Origin: a virus
Length of the DNA: 23,223 bases
Virus record (IMG/VR): IMGVR_UViG_3300009159_000336
Location: 1-23,223 of that record
Direction: 5' to 3' (one strand)
The number at the start of each line of letters is the position of its first letter. The stretch's first letter is position 1. The notes under the pieces were generated by a model that was not told the origin of the DNA, did no database searches, and was given only the letters and a program-made list of their open reading frames with translations. Below are positions 7,166-15,101 of the stretch, in pieces. A program made the position numbers and the translations under genes.

Positions 7166-9654
7166 TAGTATGTTCCCTTCACGTTCTTTGTGTGTGGCAT
7201 TGGGTCGATCAGCGCAGCCATGCGCTCAACCGCCCAAGGCACTCCGTAACTATCGATGCGAGCGAAGACTGCTTGATCGCGGATGCGGCATCGAAGCGCG
7301 TCATTACGACCAGATTGCAACTCGCCAATCTGGATGTAGTTAGTATTGGTGTACGTGCCGCTACTCACGACAATGCGCGGAGACGGGGATGATCCGGGCA
7401 GGGTTGGCAATGGAAGTCCAGTTGCATTGCCATAGACATAAACACCGCCGGGAGTATCAAGTGAAACACCGGGCAATGATTCGTCACGAACGAATAGCGT
7501 TGCATAAGACGGACCAGTGTCATTCTGAATCGCCCAATTATTTGTTGGTGCAGACCCTAGATTATAAATTCTATTGTCACCAAATGAATATGTTCGTGCC
7601 GTTGGATCGGTGATCAGGGTATCGGTGGTTGTGTATGTATGAGGAGCAAGTGATTCTGGATACCCACACTCAATTCCAGTTGTCAATGCTCCAAACGCAG
7701 GAACACCAAAGATATATGGGCTTACTGGATCCCACGAAGAAGTACTAGGCAGACCACCATCCAGAACCACAGCCGGGAACGAATCATCGTATGTGACCGT
7801 GACGTTGACAATGGCTTCTCCAATTGCCTCTTCTGCTGTTTGACCAGACAGAACAGATAGGAATGGACCAGTCAATCGAACGTTTGGAACATTGAAGTTT
7901 GTTTGTTCCTGCGGCTCATCCATCGTCAATTCAACACGCATATCGCGCAACATGACCTGTGATAGATTTGGCGATATAACCGGACCAATGGTCAATGAAC
8001 TGACAATCTTCTGTGCAGCAGCAGTATTGTTGTCTACGGTGAATACTGTTCCTGATTTGTAACCAGTAGCGGCTTGACCATCAACACCCGATGTCAGGTC
8101 GCGATCAAACCAACCGACATAACCATCTTCACTCCCAAGAGCCAGCACTGGTGATCGAGCGTCACCAAACGGAAACTCGCCAATGCATGACGGTGCTTGG
8201 AAGGCTGTCCAGCCAGTACGAATTGTCCAGAACGAATCAGTTGCTTGACTGTAAACAAGATGCGTACTGCTTGACGGCAAGTCAGTACGAGACATGATGC
8301 AATAGATGTTCTGGATTTCAGGGTCGTAACCAAGCGAACAATTCAATTGGTCAAATTTCTGTGATTGGAAGAATGAATCGAGCCGACCGCCAGTGATTCG
8401 ACCAGACTGCGTAATTTGGAATTCGTTTGGGCGGACGCGATACAAACCGTCCTGCGCCATGACGTATACCGTCTGAGAGTCAGACACACACCACGCCTTG
8501 GCAGAGACAATGCCTACTGATCGCGACAACTCAATCATGCGAGCCTGCGTGTCAAACACCGGGTCAGCAGATAGATAGGTCATCGTGTGCCGACCAGCAA
8601 ACAACAGCCCACTCTCTGCCATTGGGATCAGCGCAATAATTGGCTCCCCGGGAATAGAGAACTTGGTTGACAAGTTGCCAGCAACAGCATCATCAGGGGT
8701 TGAGCCGGGAACCCAATCGTCAACGTCATTGATTTTGCTCAGGAACCAGTTGTTGGGCGAGGGCGTAAAGCCGCTCAACGCTAACCGACCACCAAAGCGA
8801 ACTAACAAACTCGCACGTTCGCCTGCTTCTGCTTTAGCAGTACCAATACTACTTGCAGTTGATGAAGGCTTAATGGTCATTTCAGGACCACTAGTAATAA
8901 ACGTGACTCCCGTGGTGCTTCCACTGCCAACCGTGGTTGCTATTGCAGGACCGGGAGTAGTTCCAGTAAATGTTCTTGTTAAATCAAACTGATAAGGGCT
9001 AGTTGAAATAATTGACCGTACATAAAATGTTTCATGGAATGAATAACCTGATATTGCAACACCAGAGGGAAATGATCCCGTGACTGTAATCGGTTGACCA
9101 GCCGTCAAGTTTGCAGCAGTGCATTGAAAGACCCCAGCGGAACTAACAACAGTAACGCTTGATAATACTGTTCCCCAAAATTCAACTGTTGCTGCCGAAG
9201 TCGCTGTTGTAATATTCATCCGGCGGTATTTTTTACCGTCAGCAAAGTAAGCGTAATTCCCAAAGATGGCAACAGAAATGTTGCCTGTTGAATTTAACTT
9301 AGAAGTTGATGGCGCGTAAGTTGCTGCAACTGGCGTGGTAATACCCGGATCAATGATGTACACCTCGCCACCTGCAACAACAATGCATCGTTGTTTAAGA
9401 ATTGTTGTTCCACTTACATCCACATACGCATCAGCACGGACAATGGCTTGCACCTCTCGCGTGAGCGCAGTTGGAATGGTGTTGAATTCAAACGCTCCAA
9501 GCAACGCTCTGCGCTGACCAAGTCGCTGCTTCCCTTTGTATGCGTCATACGGCAACACGTTCAACGAGTCGAGCGTGAAGCCGGGAGGCAATGACGAATA
9601 TGCACTGTCAACGTGCAATCCGCGTGAAGGAAGAGTGATTGGTAGGTATGGCAT
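7165..9654 (-). CDS. Tail nozzle protein (tail tubular protein B-like)
   Basis: An 829-aa, beta-rich protein. Its N-terminus holds LPSRGLHVDSAYSSLPPGF and then LNVLPYD and GKQRLGQR, resembling the start of nozzle or tail-tubular-B proteins of podoviruses (T7 gp12 role, P22 gp10 role), which are beta-propeller-like and close the short tail. Many blocks of alternating beta strands follow, such as GGEVYIIDPG, AQDGLYRVRP and GSEDGYVGWFDRDL, as expected for propeller blades. The start ATG at 9652-9654 overlaps the fibre stop as TAATG, tying nozzle synthesis to fibre synthesis. The stop overlaps the first internal-protein gene in the same way. Length is close to that of the family. I am confident that it is a tail structural protein and fairly confident of the nozzle role. 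Confidence 0.88.
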   Translation of the reverse strand: MPYLPITLPSRGLHVDSAYSSLPPGFTLDSLNVLPYDAYKGKQRLGQRRALLGAFEFNTIPTALTREVQAIVRADAYVDVSGTTILKQRCIVVAGGEVYIIDPGITTPVAATYAPSTSKLNSTGNISVAIFGNYAYFADGKKYRRMNITTATSAATVEFWGTVLSSVTVVSSAGVFQCTAANLTAGQPITVTGSFPSGVAISGYSFHETFYVRSIISTSPYQFDLTRTFTGTTPGPAIATTVGSGSTTGVTFITSGPEMTIKPSSTASSIGTAKAEAGERASLLVRFGGRLALSGFTPSPNNWFLSKINDVDDWVPGSTPDDAVAGNLSTKFSIPGEPIIALIPMAESGLLFAGRHTMTYLSADPVFDTQARMIELSRSVGIVSAKAWCVSDSQTVYVMAQDGLYRVRPNEFQITQSGRITGGRLDSFFQSQKFDQLNCSLGYDPEIQNIYCIMSRTDLPSSSTHLVYSQATDSFWTIRTGWTAFQAPSCIGEFPFGDARSPVLALGSEDGYVGWFDRDLTSGVDGQAATGYKSGTVFTVDNNTAAAQKIVSSLTIGPVISPNLSQVMLRDMRVELTMDEPQEQTNFNVPNVRLTGPFLSVLSGQTAEEAIGEAIVNVTVTYDDSFPAVVLDGGLPSTSSWDPVSPYIFGVPAFGALTTGIECGYPESLAPHTYTTTDTLITDPTARTYSFGDNRIYNLGSAPTNNWAIQNDTGPSYATLFVRDESLPGVSLDTPGGVYVYGNATGLPLPTLPGSSPSPRIVVSSGTYTNTNYIQIGELQSGRNDALRCRIRDQAVFARIDSYGVPWAVERMAALIDPMPHTKNVKGTY

Positions 9655-11015
9655 TAGGCAATACGTTTAATCGTGATATAGCCCCAGTTAACGTTCGGTA
9701 CTGCACCACCGCTAGATGCTGCAATAACAATAGTTGCAACTGTATAAGTTGAAGATGGTTGAAATACATACCCTGTATAAATTGGAGACTCTGAATATCC
9801 AAACGTAGCAGTGTTCAAACCAGTAGTTCCAGCACTATGTCGATATCCAGATTTATATTGAGCGTAAATTCCAGCGTTGGTGGTTATTTGTAAATTTGCT
9901 GCACGTGAACCGCCAGTTGTTGAATACGCCCCTTGCGACCAGTAGTAAACGTACTCGATACCAAGTAATTGAGTAGAAATATTGATGACGTAATTAGTTG
10001 GTCCTGTTGGAATAGTCGTAGTTACAACCCACGCATTTGTATTATCTATTACAGAATTTGATCCTGCCGTTACTGCGGTATCAACATACGACTTAGTTGT
10101 TAGATCAGTGACTGCTGTAGGAACACCATCGCCACGAATAGTTGTTACTACTGTTCCACCCGTGTTCTTCGTTGAAAATACACTTGTCCCAACGGCTGCT
10201 GCTGTTCCCAAGACAAGCGGAACAACAAGTGATGTAGTACCTGTTGTTACAGTTAATCCACCATCAACAGTAGTTGCTTTAAGCGCAGTTGTTCCAGAAG
10301 AAACAGTAATTCCACCACTTGATGTAAGACCAGTCGCACCAGCACCAACACCAACTGCGCTAAATGTGGTTGTTGAGGTGAGTGCTGAATCAGTGATTTT
10401 AAGACGGTTTACACCATTGGTGGTAAATCCAATCTCTTCTGCCGCAGATTGATATATTCCAGTATTAGTATCGCCACTAAAGGTTAATGACGGTGATGCT
10501 GCTGAAGCAACAGGAAGAAGCACCCTTAGGCTTAATGTGATTTGGGTAATCGACAGACTATCGGCTGCGGCTAACGTATCAATGCGCTTCCACGAAGTCC
10601 ATGTTGTTCCGTTGTATGCACGGAGAAATTGCTTTGCAGTTACCGATGTATTGATTTGTTGAATCACAATCCCATTTGATGGGACAGTTACTGTCAATAC
10701 TGAATTGCCATCGGTTGCACCCTGTACATATTCAGCAGCAGGAATTGCAGGCGTAGATGTGTAGGTGTTGGCAGATGAAAGTGGATACCGACCTTGCGCA
10801 AGTGCTAGGTTCAAATTTAAACTTGCATCAACTGGCAACTCTGGATACGTTGAGTTAACGTATGCAAGCGAGTTCCACACAGTTGATCCATCGCCAATCT
10901 TGAACGCTGTTGTACCAGCGTCAGTAACAAAGCCAAGTTCACCGGGTTCAAGAGTAGGATTAGCAGAAGCCCATGCTGCTGCAAGTCCGCGCCGAATTTG
11001 CATTTTAATCGCCAC
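9654..11015 (-). CDS. Tail fibre with Mtd_N and pyocin-knob domains
   Basis: The 453-aa protein starts at GTG (11013-11015), chosen because a strong AGAGGAGGA site lies seven bases upstream. The open frame extends to an ATG at 11081, but that would overlap the small upstream gene and lacks such a site. Residues 5-52 (IQIRRG-type start, here MQIRRGLAAAW, then LEPGELGFVTD and KIGDGSTVWNSLAY) match the Mtd_N domain of tail fibres. Residues about 66-147 (LNLNLALAQGRYPL, YNGTTWTSWKRID) look like a pyocin-knob domain. A GDTNTGIYQ block (181-189), two repeats of GG[IL]TV..GTT (18-residue period) and TKSYVD (307-312) make up a shaft. The last 130 residues are beta-rich and probably the receptor-facing tip. 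The gene is coupled to the nozzle gene by TAATG. Role: host recognition. Confidence 0.9.
   Translation of the reverse strand: MAIKMQIRRGLAAAWASANPTLEPGELGFVTDAGTTAFKIGDGSTVWNSLAYVNSTYPELPVDASLNLNLALAQGRYPLSSANTYTSTPAIPAAEYVQGATDGNSVLTVTVPSNGIVIQQINTSVTAKQFLRAYNGTTWTSWKRIDTLAAADSLSITQITLSLRVLLPVASAASPSLTFSGDTNTGIYQSAAEEIGFTTNGVNRLKITDSALTSTTTFSAVGVGAGATGLTSSGGITVSSGTTALKATTVDGGLTVTTGTTSLVVPLVLGTAAAVGTSVFSTKNTGGTVVTTIRGDGVPTAVTDLTTKSYVDTAVTAGSNSVIDNTNAWVVTTTIPTGPTNYVINISTQLLGIEYVYYWSQGAYSTTGGSRAANLQITTNAGIYAQYKSGYRHSAGTTGLNTATFGYSESPIYTGYVFQPSSTYTVATIVIAASSGGAVPNVNWGYITIKRIA
10224..10316 (-). repeat. Two 18-residue repeats in the fibre shaft
   Basis: Residues 234-246 and 252-264 of the fibre both follow GG[IL]TV[ST][ST]GTT[AS]L, spaced by 18 residues (54 bases). 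The similarity is at protein level; the DNA copies have diverged, so this is an old internal duplication fitting a repetitive beta shaft rather than a recent tandem repeat. Confidence 0.7.
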
Positions 11016-11021
11016 TGCTAA

Positions 11022-11030
11022 TCCTCCTCT
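11022..11030 (-). promoter_or_regulatory. Strong ribosome binding site deciding the GTG start of the fibre
   Basis: The minus strand reads AGAGGAGGA, one of the closest matches to the anti-Shine-Dalgarno sequence in the window, with about seven bases to GTG at 11015. It sits in the 19-base gap after the stop of the 36-aa gene. It supports GTG at 11015 over the upstream ATG at 11081 and the downstream ATG at 11003. Confidence 0.8.
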
Positions 11031-11034
11031 TGTA

Positions 11035-11145
11035 TTAGAACTGCTTCTTGCTGCGTAGGTAATACCCACCAACAACGCCAACTACCAACGCCAAGCCAAC
11101 TGCCCACACGCTGCCGATGAATGAACTTAGGTCTGCGAGAATCAT
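11035..11145 (-). CDS. Tiny single-span membrane protein, 36 aa, possible holin
   Basis: The frame from ATG 11143-11145 to TAA 11035-11037 encodes 36 residues. The N-terminus MILADLSSFIGSV is followed by one hydrophobic span (about 12-29, VWAVGLALVVGVVGGYY) and a basic end RSKKQF, which suggests the C-terminus stays in the cytoplasm. A strong AAAGGAGA site (11150-11157) precedes the start, and the start overlaps the upstream lipoprotein stop as ATGA. Such a good binding site makes real expression likely despite the size. In a block of three overlapping membrane-protein genes it could be a small holin or pinholin-like protein. It could also be an anti-holin or a membrane-anchored accessory; no family is recognised. 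Confidence 0.7.
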   Translation of the reverse strand: MILADLSSFIGSVWAVGLALVVGVVGGYYLRSKKQF

Positions 11146-11627
11146 GGTGTCTCCTTTACAGCCCGAGCGTTCTTAAACGCCGCGTTGAAGAATGGGTCAG
11201 AGGCTCTCCGGGCTGCTATAAATTCGCGAGCGTTCTCTGGTTTGTCTGGGTCGAGCATATTTGCCGCTAACTCCGCCTCTTGCCGAGGCTTACGTGGGAT
11301 CCAACCAATCGCAATTCTGATAGCAGTACCAAACCCTGTCTGGAACAGAATGATCACTACTGCTATCGCAACTACCGCTACTGCTATCCAACCTGCCAGT
11401 GCCATCCAAGGCGGGGTACGGTCTTCCACGCCCGGCAACTCCGCATGGATGCCTGCCGCCAGACCGTCAATACGGGTCGCGCCTGCGACCACCACCGTAT
11501 CACCTGTTGCCTGCCCATGATCAATGAGCAGTTGCGCCTCAGCCCTGATCTCGTTGCTGTTGGCACTGATACGGGCTACTGGGGAGCAGCCTGACAGCAC
11601 CAGCGCAACAACGAGCAGGCACTTCAT
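11142..11627 (-). CDS. Lipoprotein with internal membrane span, candidate unimolecular spanin
   Basis: A 161-aa protein with a lipoprotein signal at residues 1-14 (KCLLVVALVLSGC, lipobox LSGC, Cys14, then Ser15, which normally lets a lipoprotein go to the outer membrane). A roughly 58-residue polar stretch follows, then one strong hydrophobic span at 74-95 (WMALAGWIAVAVVAIAVVII) and a basic 65-residue tail. Lipid at one end and an inner-membrane span further on is the layout of unimolecular spanins such as T1 gp11, which join and fuse the two membranes in the last step of lysis. Both junctions are ATGA overlaps with small membrane-protein genes. Differences from T1 gp11: a shorter periplasmic part and a longer cytoplasmic tail. 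An alternative is a lipoprotein accessory unrelated to lysis. Confidence 0.82.
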   Translation of the reverse strand: MKCLLVVALVLSGCSPVARISANSNEIRAEAQLLIDHGQATGDTVVVAGATRIDGLAAGIHAELPGVEDRTPPWMALAGWIAVAVVAIAVVIILFQTGFGTAIRIAIGWIPRKPRQEAELAANMLDPDKPENAREFIAARRASDPFFNAAFKNARAVKETP

Positions 11628-11887
11628 GGGCGCGTTTCCATGCGCTCCAGCCGCTTCTCGACCTGCGAGACGCGCTCGCCAATCACACGGATCTGCGCAC
11701 TGGCATCAGCGTTCCGATCCTTGATCAGGTTAATGTCACCAGCAATGGTTTCCAATAGGCGTTGCTGGCGATCATCGGACTCCAACCGCCGACCAACGTA
11801 AACGACCGCGCCGAGAATGAGGAGGATGGTCAGAGTCAACTGGGCTTTTTCCAGATTGAACAGTTTGGTTGTAGATTGTGGACTCAT
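11624..11887 (-). CDS. Membrane-anchored coiled-coil protein, holin or inner-spanin candidate
   Basis: An 87-aa protein with a short polar N-terminus, one hydrophobic span at about 17-32 (LTLTILLILGAVVYVG) and two Arg directly after it. A charged helical stretch follows (about 35-85), including IRVIGERVSQVEKRLERME with heptad-like spacing. One N-terminal span plus a coiled coil is the layout of Rz-type inner spanins; small size also fits some holins. The charges flanking the span do not settle the topology. The stop overlaps the lipoprotein start as ATGA, as lysis genes often do. No clear Shine-Dalgarno site is visible in the 35-base gap upstream, so expression may be weak or depend on other signals. 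Confidence 0.78.
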   Translation of the reverse strand: MSPQSTTKLFNLEKAQLTLTILLILGAVVYVGRRLESDDRQQRLLETIAGDINLIKDRNADASAQIRVIGERVSQVEKRLERMETRP

Positions 11888-11922
11888 GTATTTAATTGCA
11901 AACTAAAGGCGAGAGGTTTGGT

Positions 11923-13875
11923 TTATGCGCTTGCGAGAAGGGTGCTAAAGATTGCTCCAGAAACTCCGTCATATCCATTTGATCGACTACTAGAACTTGA
12001 ATTCAAATGAATCTGATCTGTAGCGACAATGCTGTACATGGTTCCGTTAGGGGTAGATCCGTTTGTCAACTCAAAATAATCAAACGACACGCTTGTATCA
12101 ACAACGCAAGAACCATATCCATCATTTGCATTTGTAGTTGCCCATGTGTTTGCTGCTGGAGACACGGTTGCTCTTGCAGCAATCCACGAAGAACCCGATC
12201 CGCTATAGGTTGGTGCGAGTTGGTGAGTTACTGTAAACACAAATGCCAACTTAGCAGCATCGCCACCAGTAGAAGCCCATCGAGTAGCAATTCGATTTCT
12301 GATCCTCTCAGTTGCAGCGGTCCATGTCTCAGCAGTTTCTGCGCCGTTAACTCCAGAATTTACAAACACAACCAATCGACCCGAACCAGTAGCCGCAACC
12401 TGACGCTCGCGCAATTCTTTCAAAAGCGCATCAAGAACCTTGTCCATTCCTTCTACGCGGTCAGCAATTTGCGTTGTGGATCGACCATCTGATGTAGTCA
12501 AATTGGTGACGCTATAGCCCTTTTTAAGTGCTATGAATGAGTGGTATAAGCAAGAGAATGGTCCGGTCACAAGACGCGAGTTTGCCTGTGCGCTTGCCGC
12601 TCCATCCCAAGTACACCAAAGATCAGCCGGGGTGGATGGGCTTGTAACCGGAAGAATTTCAGTAGCGTATCCCGCTGATGCTGTTCCGTTGTTGGTACTA
12701 CGAAATGCACTTACAGCATATGTAGTGGTAGACGCATCTGTAATTGCTAATTTGAATTGCCCGGATCCGGTTGCATATGTTCCGTAAACCATTCGATATT
12801 GACACGCTTGCGCTCCGCTAAATGTAAGCGGACTATAAGAGCGAACGCGAATAGCATTTGAAGTGCCTGTTCCTGTCCACACAATTCCCGTTGGAATTAC
12901 TACAGGATCCCATTGGAAACGATTTGGCTGAGGCAGCATTGTGGTTGCTGTTGTTGCAAAATTGGTGGAATCAAAATTCAAATATGTCTTAAGGGCATCG
13001 TTTGGAGTTTCTGCTGGGCATTGAACCATGAGCCTTTGATTGCCAGTAAATCCAGTTCCTCCGGTTGTGTTGTCATCGTTGCTGTATTGAAATGCACCAG
13101 TACCAACCATTGCCTCATACAACGGTGTACTCGCAGCAGAGTAACTACTTGGCGCACCCCAAAAGCGACCACCTGCCATTACAGCGGTTGCGTACATATC
13201 AATTCCATACTGGTAGCCAAGGACACGATCAATACCAACCGTGTAGCCGTACTCGTTACTCCCCGCGTTGCTATCTCCAATCATAAGAACGTCTATAGAG
13301 TCTGTCCCTACTACTGCATCGCGTAAGAAAGAAGAAGCGCGGCGCGATCCGTAGAAACCGGGGACTGATGAACTCACTGAACCAAACGTGTATTCGGTTG
13401 GAATATAAACACGCTTCAGCGCAGTCCCATCAGCAACAGCGGCATTATCCATAAGCGTGACCGAGTAACCACCGGGTGTCATGGTGCTGACGGAGTTTGT
13501 CAGAACACCAGCAGTGCTCGATACACCAAGAAGCGTTCCCGAATTCACAGTCGCGTTCACAAGAACCTTGACAGAGCAGATGCCGCCGAATTGCACCTGC
13601 ACCTCACGACCGTTGTCGCCTGCTCCAGTCATCAGACCCGTAACCACGCCAAGGTAGCCAGTGTTGCCAGTCTCTGTAGACACAGCCTTGCGGATGCAGT
13701 TAAACACGTAGCCTGTGTTGGCAGCCTGCTGCGGATCAACGACCGCACCAGCATGGATGAACGAGGTAATGACCAGATCGCCAATGGCAACTGATGTACC
13801 AGACTTGTTCACGCAGGTAACAGTTGTTCCTACTGGTTGAACGCCAAGGCGATTTTGAATCGGTGCAAATGTCAT
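11923..13875 (-). CDS. Decoration-like domain fused to SGNH hydrolase, virion surface esterase candidate
   Basis: The protein has 650 residues from ATG 13873-13875. That start was chosen over TTG at 13881 because MTFAP then aligns with MIFTP of the 167-aa decoration gene. Residues 1-165 align with that protein nearly without gaps: Cys21 in both, IGDLVITSFIHAGAVVDP against VGDVVATSFLHGSAVIDP, YVFNC, GY[LI]GVVT and VQFGGI. From about 190 comes an SGNH-hydrolase pattern: IDVLMIGDSN with Ser202 in GDS, VNSGVNG (506-511) as the Asn block, and TDQIHLN with Asp620 and His623. Roughly 200 residues between the first and Asn blocks form a beta-rich insert. SGNH enzymes remove acetyl or other ester groups from sugars; in a phage this would modify surface polysaccharide. 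The paralogous N-terminus suggests attachment to the capsid, or a shared trimer fold used elsewhere on the virion. Confidence 0.9.
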   Translation of the reverse strand: MTFAPIQNRLGVQPVGTTVTCVNKSGTSVAIGDLVITSFIHAGAVVDPQQAANTGYVFNCIRKAVSTETGNTGYLGVVTGLMTGAGDNGREVQVQFGGICSVKVLVNATVNSGTLLGVSSTAGVLTNSVSTMTPGGYSVTLMDNAAVADGTALKRVYIPTEYTFGSVSSSVPGFYGSRRASSFLRDAVVGTDSIDVLMIGDSNAGSNEYGYTVGIDRVLGYQYGIDMYATAVMAGGRFWGAPSSYSAASTPLYEAMVGTGAFQYSNDDNTTGGTGFTGNQRLMVQCPAETPNDALKTYLNFDSTNFATTATTMLPQPNRFQWDPVVIPTGIVWTGTGTSNAIRVRSYSPLTFSGAQACQYRMVYGTYATGSGQFKLAITDASTTTYAVSAFRSTNNGTASAGYATEILPVTSPSTPADLWCTWDGAASAQANSRLVTGPFSCLYHSFIALKKGYSVTNLTTSDGRSTTQIADRVEGMDKVLDALLKELRERQVAATGSGRLVVFVNSGVNGAETAETWTAATERIRNRIATRWASTGGDAAKLAFVFTVTHQLAPTYSGSGSSWIAARATVSPAANTWATTNANDGYGSCVVDTSVSFDYFELTNGSTPNGTMYSIVATDQIHLNSSSSSRSNGYDGVSGAIFSTLLASA

Positions 13876-13877
13876 AG

Positions 13878-15101
13878 TCAAGATCCCGTATAAGTTTGAA
13901 GTTCAATGTCTGAAAGAAGGCGTGGATAGAACACCACGGAATGGACACCGTTATTGAGGTGACCTTCAAAGTCTCCAATCCCTGTAATCGCGTCAGTACC
14001 AATATTCATCCACCCAATAGTGGATGGGCTGACATCAGATGTTCCACTCGTCACCGTCCCACCATTCGTACACATCCGGATCGCAGCGTTAGACGATCCA
14101 CTAATAGTGAACGCTGTGGCATTCAATGCACTTGTCAATGATGTTGCTGTGATTGATCCAAGTGTCCAAAGCAAACTGCTAGTAGCCGAACCATTGGCGT
14201 GTTTCAGGTGAAGATGTTTAGTTGCCGCAATATCAAACGCCAGCACTGATCGATCACCAGCACCAACCGCTCCACGGAAGTACTTGACAACAAACGTACC
14301 GGGCTGTGTGAACCACGAAGTGAAATTCGTTCCACTCATGGTCAGTTGATCATCACCACGGGTATCAGGTGTCAATGTGACGGGGACATATGAAGAGGCA
14401 ACGGTTCCGTTTTCTAGTTGCACACCCCAAATTTCTACCGAATCGTTAATATCAACAATCCGAAATGCAATTTGTTGTTGACTAGCCGCTGTCAACCCTT
14501 GATATCGAACCCATTCACTAGTAATAGTTACGGTTGTCCACGTTGGACTAGTAATCGTGGTAGAAACTTGGAATGCTCCAGTACCACTTACACGCCGAAT
14601 CCATGCCGACCAAACTCGCTGCGTATTTGGCTTTGCCGTAGCAAGACCATGCGTAATAGTTGCATTGGCAGCACTCGCAGTGAAACGAACAGCGTTTGTA
14701 GTTCCGTCCGGAGATACTTGATCAGTGGCTCTGGTGATATTTACGTCAGTCCATTGAAAGTCTCCACCAACAGTGGAGAATGTTTGGCTATGCGTGAGTC
14801 GATTGGTGACGGCGGCTTCAATAAGCACACCTTTTGATGTCATTATGCCGCCAATTGATTCATAAGTGAATCGAGGATAGCCACTATCAACGTATCCAAC
14901 TAAACCATTTGAACGAATGTACGTGGCTGCACCAGCACGTGCAAATGTCAATCCATAGGTAGATAGATCAACCTTTCCACCCATCCTGCTGAAATCAAAC
15001 TTCCTTGTGCCAACCGTTTGACCGTCAAGAGACAGAGTTCGATTGCGCTCTTGACGCAATGTGGGTGGGGCAACAGACCATGTTCGATTTGATGACATCA
15101 T
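13878..15101 (-). CDS. Spike/fibre protein with carbohydrate-binding-like and lectin-like domains
   Basis: A 407-aa protein whose ATG directly follows the stop of the 174-aa gene. Residues 51-80 (LTFARAGAATYIRSNGLVG, then YPRFTY) and 91-109 (GVLIEAAVTNRLTHSQTFS) match a pattern found in many phage head- or tail-spike proteins, which read like FTRAS.ATRV...G, PRF.Y and GLLIE..RTNLL. Residues about 115-250 have the beta-rich look of a carbohydrate-binding module (WTDVNITRATDQVSPDG, VWSAWIRR, WVRYQG). The last 150 residues look like a concanavalin-type lectin domain ending in VVFYPRLLSDIELQTYTG, a common end of such domains. It most likely binds surface glycans. Its neighbour is the SGNH protein, so the two may bind and trim the same glycan. 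Whether it sits on head or tail is not shown. Confidence 0.85.
   Translation of the reverse strand: MMSSNRTWSVAPPTLRQERNRTLSLDGQTVGTRKFDFSRMGGKVDLSTYGLTFARAGAATYIRSNGLVGYVDSGYPRFTYESIGGIMTSKGVLIEAAVTNRLTHSQTFSTVGGDFQWTDVNITRATDQVSPDGTTNAVRFTASAANATITHGLATAKPNTQRVWSAWIRRVSGTGAFQVSTTITSPTWTTVTITSEWVRYQGLTAASQQQIAFRIVDINDSVEIWGVQLENGTVASSYVPVTLTPDTRGDDQLTMSGTNFTSWFTQPGTFVVKYFRGAVGAGDRSVLAFDIAATKHLHLKHANGSATSSLLWTLGSITATSLTSALNATAFTISGSSNAAIRMCTNGGTVTSGTSDVSPSTIGWMNIGTDAITGIGDFEGHLNNGVHSVVFYPRLLSDIELQTYTGS

Noticed and set aside
9654-11015. Diversity-generating retroelement suggested by the Mtd_N domain
   Set aside because: No reverse transcriptase and no near-identical template/variable repeat pair was seen in the window; Mtd_N is also common in ordinary fibres.
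11016-11081. Longer fibre start at 11081
   Set aside because: It would overlap the 36-aa gene, has no binding site, and the Mtd_N domain begins only after the GTG at 11015.
13876-13881. TTG start for the SGNH fusion, giving two more residues and a TTGA overlap with the spike stop
   Set aside because: The ATG at 13875 makes the N-terminus line up with the paralogous decoration protein (MTFAP and MIFTP). TTG remains possible.
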